A stretch of 11,584 nucleotides of DNA from Chloroflexota bacterium. Lineage in GTDB: Bacteria > Chloroflexota > Anaerolineae > UBA3071. The DNA lies in contig JACNHM010000275.1 of the NCBI GenBank assembly GCA_014383605.1, positions 1 through 11,584 on the forward strand. The letters are read 5' to 3'. The position numbers and the translations under genes were made by a program. This document shows positions 5,779 to 11,584 of this stretch, piece after piece. Below the pieces are notes generated by a model. That model was not told the origin of the DNA. It saw nothing but the letters and a program-made list of their open reading frames with translations, and made no database searches. Position 1 is the stretch's first letter. Every line of letters starts with the position of its first letter.

Positions 5779-7338
5779 ATGACCGATGTTCTCATCATCG
5801 GCAGCGGCATCGCCGGGGCGGTGGCTGCGCTGCGCCTGGTGGAGGATCCGGCCATCCAGGTGACGGGGGTGACCAGCACCCAAGATCCCCACGAGTCCAG
5901 TACCTTCTACGCCCAAGGGGGGATCATCGCCCGAGGCCCTGAGGATTCGGCCGAACTGCTGGCTCAGGATATCCTGCGGGCTGGCGCGGGGGTGAACAAC
6001 CCGGTCGCTGTGCGCATCCTGGCCGAGGAGGGGCCGCGCCTTCTGCGGGAGATCCTGCTGGAGCGGTTGGAGGTTGCCTTCAGTGAGACGGTTGGGGAGG
6101 AGTTGGAATACATCCGCGAAGCGGCCCATTCCACCGAGCGCATCCTGCACGCTGCCGACGCCACTGGCCGGGCCATCGAGGAGCGGCTGATCGAAGCGCT
6201 ACAGGCATGCCCTGACGTCACCCTCCTCTCGGAGCACACGGCTGTGGACCTGTTGACCCCGGCCCACCACTCCCGCAATCCGCTGGCGATCTACGACCCG
6301 GTCTCCTGCATAGGAGCCTACATTTTCGACCAGCGCCGGGGGCAGGTGATCACCTGCCTGGCCCGCAAGACAATCCTGGCCAGCGGCGGCTTGGGCCAGA
6401 TCTACCTGCACACCACCAACCCCGAGCGGGCCCGCGGCGATGGGCTGGCTATGGCCCACCGAGCTGGGGCGCGCATCATCCAGACCGAATACGTCCAGTT
6501 CCATCCCACTGCCTTCTACCACCGCGATGCGCCTCGTTTCCTCATCTCCGAGGCGGTGCGGGGGGAGGGTGCCCGGCTGGTGGATGAAGAGGGCCGGGCG
6601 TTCATGCAGAAGTACGACCCGGAGTGGAAGGACCTGGCCCCGCGTGATGTAGTGGCCCGTAGCATCCATCAGCAGATGCTGGAGACCAAAGTCCCTTGTG
6701 TCTACCTCGATTTGCGCTCTTACCTGGCAGCCGACGAGATCAGGAGGCGCTTTCCCAACATCCATGCCCAGTGTCTGGCCTACGGTATTGACATCACCAA
6801 GCACCTGATCCCGGTGGTGCCTGCGGCCCACTACCTCTGTGGCGGGGTTTGGGTGGATGAATGGGGCCGCACCTCGTTGCGCCATCTGTATGCCGCCGGC
6901 GAGGTCTCCTGCACCGGCGTGCACGGGGCCAACCGGCTGGGGAGCGCGTCACTACTGGAGGGGTTGGTCTGGGGCAGCCGGGCGGCACAGGACATCCGGC
7001 GCACTTTAGACGAGCCACTCGAGGTGGAGCCGGCCGACATCCCCCTGTGGGTGGACACCGGCCTCCATCCGCCCGACCCGGCCCTGATCCGTCAGGACAT
7101 GGACACCATCAAACGCATCATGTGGAACTATGTGGGGCTGGTGCGTAGCGCCCGGCGGCTGGAACGGGCTATTGACGACCTGAGCCATTTGCAGGTGGAG
7201 ATTGACAAGTTCTATCGGGCCACCAGGCTGACCGATGGACTGATCGGTTTGCGGAACAGTGTGTTGGCGGCGTTGATTGTTGCCGGTGCCGCCTGGGAGA
7301 ACAAGGTAAGCCGGGGTTGTCACTATCGCGAGGATTAA
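5779..7338 (+). CDS. nadB: L-aspartate oxidase, NadB
   Basis: FAD-dependent enzyme that oxidises L-aspartate to iminoaspartate for NadA; it can use oxygen or fumarate. It belongs to the succinate dehydrogenase/fumarate reductase flavoprotein family. From ATG 5779 the protein has 519 residues and starts with the FAD-binding MTDVLIIGSGIAGA. STFYAQGGI (41-49), ASGGLGQIY (201-209), FHPTAF (241-246), ISEAVRGEGA (256-265), APRD (287-290), AAHYLCGG (349-356) and GANRLGS (383-389) follow. As I recall the E. coli numbering, H242, R289, H351 and R386 match known active-site residues, and S257 stands where E. coli has Thr259, a mild change. An in-frame ATG at 5707 overlapping the nadA stop would add 24 residues from a repeat array; the homology start at 5779 is preferred although neither has a good ribosome binding site. 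Confidence 0.93.
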   Translation: MTDVLIIGSGIAGAVAALRLVEDPAIQVTGVTSTQDPHESSTFYAQGGIIARGPEDSAELLAQDILRAGAGVNNPVAVRILAEEGPRLLREILLERLEVAFSETVGEELEYIREAAHSTERILHAADATGRAIEERLIEALQACPDVTLLSEHTAVDLLTPAHHSRNPLAIYDPVSCIGAYIFDQRRGQVITCLARKTILASGGLGQIYLHTTNPERARGDGLAMAHRAGARIIQTEYVQFHPTAFYHRDAPRFLISEAVRGEGARLVDEEGRAFMQKYDPEWKDLAPRDVVARSIHQQMLETKVPCVYLDLRSYLAADEIRRRFPNIHAQCLAYGIDITKHLIPVVPAAHYLCGGVWVDEWGRTSLRHLYAAGEVSCTGVHGANRLGSASLLEGLVWGSRAAQDIRRTLDEPLEVEPADIPLWVDTGLHPPDPALIRQDMDTIKRIMWNYVGLVRSARRLERAIDDLSHLQVEIDKFYRATRLTDGLIGLRNSVLAALIVAGAAWENKVSRGCHYRED

Positions 7339-7373
7339 AGAGGCGAATGCGGAGTCAGCAAGCTATCAATCTC

Positions 7374-8771
7374 TCAGTTTTCGTCCAACAACTGTCGCGC
7401 CCTCTCCATCTGCTCCTGCACGGCCGCCGTTGCCGTGCCGCCGTAGGAGTCCCTGGCCTCCACTGAGCGGCGGTGGTCGAAGACCGCGTAGAGGTCGGAT
7501 TCGAAGGCTTCGGAGATAGCCTGGAACTCGGCCAGCGGTAGCTCGCGCAGCGACAGGCCCAGCGCCTCGGCCCGCCGCACCGTCCGGCCCACTAGCTCGT
7601 GGCTCTGGCGGAAGGGAACGCCGTGGCGCACCAGGCAGTCAGCCAAGTCGGTGGCTAACATGGCGTCGTCCAGCGCGCCTGCCATGGCTTCGGTATTGAC
7701 CTTCAAAGTGCGCACCACGCCCGCCGCCACCGGCAGCGCCAGCTTCAGGGTGTCCAGGGCATCGAACAGCGGCTCCTTGTCCTCCTGCAGGTCCTTGTTG
7801 TAGGTCGAAGGCAGCCCCTTGAGGGTGGTCAGCAAGGCCACCAGATGCCCCACCATTCGCCCCACCTTGCCCCGCAGCAGCTCCAGCGAGTCGGGGTTCT
7901 TTTTTTGCGGCATCAGGCTGGAGCCGGTGGCGTAGGCGTCGTCCAGCTCCACGAAGCCGAACTCCGCCGACGACCATAAGATCAGGTCCTCGGCCAGGCG
8001 GCTGAGGTGCGTTTGCAGCAGCGCGGCCCAGAACAGGAACTCGGCCACGAAGTCGCGGTCCGACACGGCGTCCAGGCTGTTTTCGCAGACTGCCTGGAAG
8101 CCTAGCTCAGCGGCCAAGAATCGGCGGTCAATGCCCAGGGAGTGGCCGGCCAGCGCGCCCGCGCCCAGCGGCAGCACGGCGACGCGCTTCTCCAGGTCGT
8201 CCAGCCGCTCCCGATCCCGCTGCAGCATCCAGAAGTAGCTCATCAGCCAATGGCTGAACAGCACCGGCTGCGCCCGTTGCAGGTGCGTGTAGCCGGGCAT
8301 GATGACCTCCAGGTGTTGCTCTGCCTTGGCGAGGATGGCTTCTTGTAGGTTGCTGAGGTGCTGGCGCAGGTCTGGGATTTCCCACATCAGGTAGAGACGC
8401 AGGTCGGTAGCCACCTGATCGTTGCGGCTACGGCCGGTGTGTAGTTTGCCCGCTACTCCCTGCCCTGAGCCCGTCGAAGGGTCGCCGACCAACTCCCCCA
8501 GCCGCCGCTCGACGGCGGTGTGGATGTCCTCGTCCGAAGGCTTGATCTCGAACTCGCCGGCCTCGAACTCCCGCGCCACTGCCTCCAACCCCTGGATGAG
8601 CCGATCCACTTCGTCAGCGGTGAGCAGCCCGGCGCGTTCCAGCGCCCTGGCGTAGGCCATGCTGCCCTCAATGTCAGCCGCCCACAGCCGCCAGTCGAAG
8701 CCGATGGAGGCGTTGAAGCGCTCCATGAGATCGTCAGGGGATCCCTCGAACCGTCCGCCCCATAGTTTCAT
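7374..8771 (-). CDS. argH: Argininosuccinate lyase, ArgH, with an 8-9 residue in-frame insertion
   Basis: Splits argininosuccinate into arginine and fumarate, the last arginine step; member of the fumarase/aspartase superfamily acting as a tetramer. Motifs: MKLWGGRF start, SDEDIHTAVE (79-88), TGRSRNDQV (112-120), GYTHLQRAQP (160-169), LPLGAGALAG (200-209) and the signature serine loop GSSLMPQKKNPD (283-294). The length is 465 residues, near normal. The odd point is GDPSTGSGQGVAGK (96-109): most family members run directly from a LG-L-V-type helix into xAGKLHTGRSRND, whereas here a copy of the CCTTCGAC..GCTCAGG element (8463-8481) encodes an extra PSTGSGQG next to a substrate-binding loop. ATG 8771 has AAGGGG five bases upstream on the minus strand. 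It is the last gene of the leftward lysJ-lysK-argG-argH operon, 121 bases after argG, with a hairpin array between. Confidence 0.95.
   Translation of the reverse strand: MKLWGGRFEGSPDDLMERFNASIGFDWRLWAADIEGSMAYARALERAGLLTADEVDRLIQGLEAVAREFEAGEFEIKPSDEDIHTAVERRLGELVGDPSTGSGQGVAGKLHTGRSRNDQVATDLRLYLMWEIPDLRQHLSNLQEAILAKAEQHLEVIMPGYTHLQRAQPVLFSHWLMSYFWMLQRDRERLDDLEKRVAVLPLGAGALAGHSLGIDRRFLAAELGFQAVCENSLDAVSDRDFVAEFLFWAALLQTHLSRLAEDLILWSSAEFGFVELDDAYATGSSLMPQKKNPDSLELLRGKVGRMVGHLVALLTTLKGLPSTYNKDLQEDKEPLFDALDTLKLALPVAAGVVRTLKVNTEAMAGALDDAMLATDLADCLVRHGVPFRQSHELVGRTVRRAEALGLSLRELPLAEFQAISEAFESDLYAVFDHRRSVEARDSYGGTATAAVQEQMERARQLLDEN
8463..8481 (-). repeat. CCCTTCGAC..GCTCAGGG element inside argH
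   Basis: The + strand reads CCCTGAGCCCGTCGAAGGG, which on the coding (minus) strand is CCCTTCGACGGGCTCAGGG. This is the same core as in the membrane protein gene at 875-898 and 909-931. In argH it is translated as DPSTGSGQG and leaves the frame intact. The two genes are unrelated, so the shared sequence is best explained by insertion of a dispersed element rather than by protein homology. Confidence 0.85.
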
Positions 8772-8797
8772 AATTTCCCCTTGTCATTCCCCACATG

Positions 8798-8892
8798 CTG
8801 GAAGTTAGAAGTTGGATGTTGGATGTTGGAAATTGGATGCTGGAAGCTGGTTTCCAACCTCCAATTTCCAACTTCCAACCTCCAACCTCCAA
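8798..8892. repeat. Mirrored heptamer array, long hairpin between argG and argH
   Basis: On the + strand 8798-8850 consists of seven heptamers (CTGGAAG, TTAGAAG, TTGGATG twice, TTGGAAA, TTGGATG, CTGGAAG) plus CTGG. Bases 8851-8892 hold six more of the same unit on the other strand (TTGGAGG, TTGGAGG, TTGGAAG, TTGGAAA, TTGGAGG, TTGGAAA reading leftwards from 8892). The arms pair: 8825-8836 is a perfect complement of 8861-8872, and pairing continues imperfectly from 8811 to 8886. The array begins directly after the argG stop. There is no T-tract, so it is not a standard terminator; it could act as an mRNA stabiliser or processing site in the operon. Confidence 0.9.
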
Positions 8893-10140
8893 TCAGTCTC
8901 GTTTGAACTTGCTGTAGTTGGGCGAGCGATAGCCGGAGATCCCCACTCCCTCGATATCCAGCAGCGCCTTGACCTTCAGCGGCAGGCCGAAGAGGTTGAT
9001 GAAGCCCTCGGCATCTGCCTGGTCGTAGACGTCCTCCTCGCCGAAGGTGGCGTAGTCCTCGCGATAGAGGCTGTAGGGGGACTTTCGCCCGACCACCGCG
9101 CAGCTTCCCTTGTACAGCTTGAGGCGCACCGTGCCGGTGACAGGCTCCTGCGTTTTGCGCACGAAGTCAGCCAGCGCCTCTCGCAGCGGCGTGAACCACT
9201 GGCCGTAGTAGACCAGCTCGGCGTAGCGCTGGGCGACGACGTCCTTGTAGTGCAGCGTCTCCCGGTCCAGGCAGATGCTCTCCAGGGCGCGGTGGGCGGT
9301 GTAGAGAATGGTGCCGCCGGGGGTCTCGTACACGCCGCGCGACTTCATCCCCACCAGGCGGTTCTCCACCAGGTCCGCCCGCCCCACGCCGTGCGCGCCG
9401 CCTAGCTCATTCAGCCGGGTCAGCAGCTCCACCGCACCGTAGGCTACGCCATTTATGCGCTTGGGTATGCCCTCCTTGAAATCAATCTCCAGGTAGAGCG
9501 GCTCGTCGGGCGCGGCCTCAGGCGCCACGGTGAGCACGAACATCTCCTCCTCCGGTTCCTGCCAGGGGTCTTCCAGGATGCCGCCCTCGTGGCTCAGGTG
9601 CCAGATGTTGCGGTCGCGGCTGTAGATGGAGCGCTCGGTGGTCGCCACTGGCACGTCGTGGGCCGCGGCGTAGGCCAGCGCATCCTCCCGCGAGCGGATG
9701 TCCCATTCCCGCCAGGGGGCGATGACCTTCAGCCGGGGATTGAGCGCCTTGTAGGTCAACTCGAAGCGCACTTGGTCGTTGCCCTTGCCCGTGCAGCCGT
9801 GGGACACGGCGTCGGCGCCCTCCAGCTCGGCGATCTCAACCTGCCGTTTGGCGGTGAGTGGGCGGGCAAAGGACGTGCCCAACAGATATTGCCGCTCGTA
9901 AATAGCCCCGGCCATCATGGTGGGGAAGGCGTATTCCATCAGGAATTCCTCGCGCAAGTCCTCGATGTAGACTTTGCTGGCTCCCGTGGAGAGAGCCTTC
10001 TCCTCCAGCCCCTCCAACTCCTCTTCCTGGCCCAGGTCGGCGGTGAAGGTGATCACCTCACAGCCGTAGCGTTCCTTTAGCCAGACCAGAATCACCGACG
10101 TATCCAATCCGCCCGAATAGGCCAAAACAACCTTCTTCAT
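8893..10140 (-). CDS. argG: Argininosuccinate synthase, ArgG
   Basis: Joins citrulline and aspartate using ATP to give argininosuccinate, through a citrullyl-AMP intermediate, in the cytoplasm. The 415 residues are the usual length for this family. The PP-loop nucleotide-binding motif [10 protein letters not shown] is at residues 7-16, the second motif [14 protein letters not shown] at 114-127, and [11 protein letters not shown] (88-98), APWREWD and SKFKRD at the C-terminus are typical of the family. ATG 10140 is supported by AAGGAGA (complement of 10147-10153) six bases upstream. The gene follows lysK across a short heptamer-array gap and precedes argH, so the two enzymes that finish arginine would be co-expressed. 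Nothing unusual is seen in its coding sequence. Confidence 0.97.
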   Translation of the reverse strand: MKKVVLAYSGGLDTSVILVWLKERYGCEVITFTADLGQEEELEGLEEKALSTGASKVYIEDLREEFLMEYAFPTMMAGAIYERQYLLGTSFARPLTAKRQVEIAELEGADAVSHGCTGKGNDQVRFELTYKALNPRLKVIAPWREWDIRSREDALAYAAAHDVPVATTERSIYSRDRNIWHLSHEGGILEDPWQEPEEEMFVLTVAPEAAPDEPLYLEIDFKEGIPKRINGVAYGAVELLTRLNELGGAHGVGRADLVENRLVGMKSRGVYETPGGTILYTAHRALESICLDRETLHYKDVVAQRYAELVYYGQWFTPLREALADFVRKTQEPVTGTVRLKLYKGSCAVVGRKSPYSLYREDYATFGEEDVYDQADAEGFINLFGLPLKVKALLDIEGVGISGYRSPNYSKFKRD

Positions 10141-10160
10141 CGTTCATCTCCTTCCTTAAT

Positions 10161-10209
10161 CACGTTTGACGTTTGACGGAACACGCATCACGCATCACGT
10201 TTTACGTAT
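10161..10209. repeat. Heptamer array spanning the lysK stop
   Basis: Seven tandem heptamers on the + strand: CACGTTT, GACGTTT, GACGGAA, CACGCAT, CACGCAT, CACGTTT, TACGTAT. The lysK stop codon (10195-10197 on the minus strand) and its last four sense codons lie inside the array, so the enzyme's final residues (IRKT) come from repeat sequence. The argG ribosome binding site begins eight bases beyond the array's left end. Confidence 0.8.
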
Positions 10210-11226
10210 CACTTCCTCCATCACCTCTATCGCCTGGTAAAACTCCTCCACGAGGACGTGCTCCTCCGGCGTGTGGTCGAGGGAGGAGTCGCCGGGGCCG
10301 TAGGCCACGATGGGGCAATCCCACACCGGGCCGACGGTGTTCATGTCCGAAGTGCCCAGCTTCAGCTTGAAGGTGGGACGTCCGTCCCTGGCGCGGATGG
10401 CCCGCAGGAAGGCCCTCACCAGGGGATTGTTCTTGCCCGCCTTGTAGGGCGCGTCCTCTCCGCTGAAGCCGACGGCGGCTCCGTTGGCCCACTGCCGCAT
10501 GTGTTCCTTCAGCGAGGGCACGTCCAGGCCGAAGGGGATGCGCAGGGTCATGTCCATGGTCACTTCTTCCTCGAAGCCGCCGTTGTGCGCGGTGATGCGG
10601 TGCAGGGAGGAATCCAGGGTGTGGAAGCGAAAGCGCTCGCCCTGGTTGAACTCTTGGGCGTAATCCATCAAGTGGTTCCAGAACGCGACGGCTCGCTCGG
10701 AGCCCGACGATCCCTGCGCCGTGCTGTGCCGCGTGGGCGCGGCCAGGCGATAGGTCACCAGCAGGCGGCCTTTGTAAGCCAGGGTCACGTGCTGCCACCC
10801 ACTCGGTTCGCCGATGATCGCCATCTGGGGAGAGAAGCTGTTCAGCAGGTAACGCGCCCCTTTTGAATGTGCCTCCTCTTCAACGGCGCCCACCACCACG
10901 ATGCGCTTGTCCGGCAAAGGCCCCACTCGCGCTGCGGCGAGGAGGAAAGTAGCCAGTGGTCCCTTGGCGTCCACCGCCCCTCGCCCGTAGAGGCGGCCAT
11001 CTTCCAGATGGATGGGGATAAATCCTTCGACGGTGTCTATATGCCCCAGCAGAACGATCTCCCGTTCGCCTTCTCCTATCACGCCGATGGCATTGCCCAC
11101 CGCGTCCTGGTAGGCGTGGAAGCCCAAAGCCCTCATCTGCGTCACCAGGTAGGCCGCCATCTCCCCTTCTTTCCCCGAAGGGCTGTAGATTTCCAGCATC
11201 TCCCGCAGCAACGCCAATTCATCCAT
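10195..11226 (-). CDS. lysK: [LysW]-lysine/ornithine hydrolase, LysK
   Basis: A di-metal peptidase of the M20 (ArgE/DapE) family that, in LysW-dependent amino-acid synthesis, cuts lysine or ornithine from the carrier protein LysW. Residues that should hold the metals are visible: H62 and D64 in GHIDTVEG, D86 in [14 protein letters not shown]117/E118 in [13 protein letters not shown]140 in IIGEPSGW, and H318 in [15 protein letters not shown]...[13 protein letters not shown] is much closer to Thermus and archaeal LysK than to E. coli ArgE. Length, 343 residues, fits. ATG 11226 has GGAGGG (complement of 11234-11239) seven bases upstream and overlaps the aminotransferase stop by 8 bases, so the two are likely coupled. 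Being directly followed by argG-argH suggests it makes ornithine, or both ornithine and lysine, but sequence alone cannot fix the substrate. Confidence 0.88.
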   Translation of the reverse strand: MDELALLREMLEIYSPSGKEGEMAAYLVTQMRALGFHAYQDAVGNAIGVIGEGEREIVLLGHIDTVEGFIPIHLEDGRLYGRGAVDAKGPLATFLLAAARVGPLPDKRIVVVGAVEEEAHSKGARYLLNSFSPQMAIIGEPSGWQHVTLAYKGRLLVTYRLAAPTRHSTAQGSSGSERAVAFWNHLMDYAQEFNQGERFRFHTLDSSLHRITAHNGGFEEEVTMDMTLRIPFGLDVPSLKEHMRQWANGAAVGFSGEDAPYKAGKNNPLVRAFLRAIRARDGRPTFKLKLGTSDMNTVGPVWDCPIVAYGPGDSSLDHTPEEHVLVEEFYQAIEVMEEVIRKT

Positions 11227-11584
11227 TTTTGCTCCCTCCAGACGACAGCACCTCTTCCACTGTCCAGGCGACGGTCCCCAACTCCTCCCGGCTGATGACC
11301 AGCGGTGGCAGGAAGCGCATCACGATCGGCCCAGCCGAAAGGGCCAGCACCCCTCGTTCCATCAATGCTGCCAGATAGGGACCGACCCGGCGCTTCAACT
11401 CGACGCCCACCATCAGCCCCAGTCCCCGTACCTCTCGAATGAGGGGCGAGCCCAGGTCGCTCAGGTGCGAGAGAAAATAGGCCCCCAGCTCCGCTGCTCG
11501 TTGCGGCAGGGCTTCTGCCTCAATAGTGTGGATGGCGGCCAGGGCAGCGGCGCAGGCCAGCGGATTGCCTCCGAAGGTCGAGCC
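11219..11584 (-). CDS. lysJ: Class III aminotransferase, LysJ/ArgD type, C-terminal part
   Basis: Only the last 121 residues are in the window; the frame is open to the right edge and the N-terminus lies beyond it. The first visible residues [18 protein letters not shown] are the well-known segment after the PLP lysine in acetylornithine-type aminotransferases, and [14 protein letters not shown] follows. The lysine that binds PLP itself is outside the window. In LysW-dependent pathways this enzyme turns LysW-bound semialdehyde into LysW-lysine or LysW-ornithine, exactly the substrate of LysK, with which it overlaps by 8 bases. A conventional ArgD (acetylornithine aminotransferase) would look nearly the same in this part, so lysJ rests on the lysK neighbour. 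Confidence 0.75.
   Translation of the reverse strand, partial: GSTFGGNPLACAAALAAIHTIEAEALPQRAAELGAYFLSHLSDLGSPLIREVRGLGLMVGVELKRRVGPYLAALMERGVLALSAGPIVMRFLPPLVISREELGTVAWTVEEVLSSGGSKNG

Noticed and set aside
6199..6924. 241-codon minus-strand frame opposite nadB
   Set aside because: It overlaps the NadB active-site region and has no start signal or family motif.
7339..7373. Bidirectional terminator between nadB and argH
   Set aside because: The 35-bp convergent gap has no convincing stem or T-run.
8811..8886. Rho-independent terminator after argG
   Set aside because: The stem is long but AT/GC mixed with no T-tract on the minus strand, and argH follows in the same direction.

Overview
The window looks like chromosomal DNA from a GC-rich bacterium, most likely a Chloroflexota (Anaerolineae-like) genome or metagenome bin. 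This is inferred from the gene mix (large GT39/DUF2142-type membrane protein, PK_C-like protein, archaeal-like radical SAM protein, LysW-type lysK/lysJ next to argG/argH) and from short-repeat clutter. No rRNA or other phylogenetic marker is present, so the assignment is tentative.

Layout. The left part (1-3612, all + strand) holds the 3' portion of a multi-pass glycosyltransferase-like protein, a small CxxC protein with an apparently broken 5' end, a pyruvate-kinase-C-terminal-like protein and a radical SAM enzyme with an extra Cys-rich N-terminus. The middle (3726-7338, + strand) is a compact de novo NAD operon, nadC-nadA-nadB, behind a good sigma70-type promoter. Its three products turn aspartate into nicotinate mononucleotide. 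The right part (7374-11584, - strand) is an amino-acid operon transcribed leftwards in the order lysJ-like aminotransferase, lysK, argG, argH. The first two would make ornithine or lysine from a LysW-bound intermediate, and ArgG/ArgH complete arginine synthesis. The nadB and argH ends converge across a 35-bp gap with no clear terminator.

The most unusual content is repetitive rather than genic. Six arrays of degenerate 7- or 8-bp units, each with a different unit sequence, lie at gene junctions or inside genes: 299-382, 551-590, 1672-1721, 5706-5739, 8798-8892 and 10161-10209. Two of them (299-382 and 8798-8892) are mirrored: a run of units on one strand is followed by a run of the same unit on the other, so the array folds as a hairpin. 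Separately, a roughly 23-bp element with the core CCTTCGAC..GCTCAGG occurs three times inside coding sequence (twice in the membrane protein as a 33-bp tandem, once on the other strand in argH), always keeping the frame. A related non-coding copy lies at 2429-2461. Together these suggest a genome where short-unit expansion and a small REP-like element keep inserting into junctions and tolerated protein loops.
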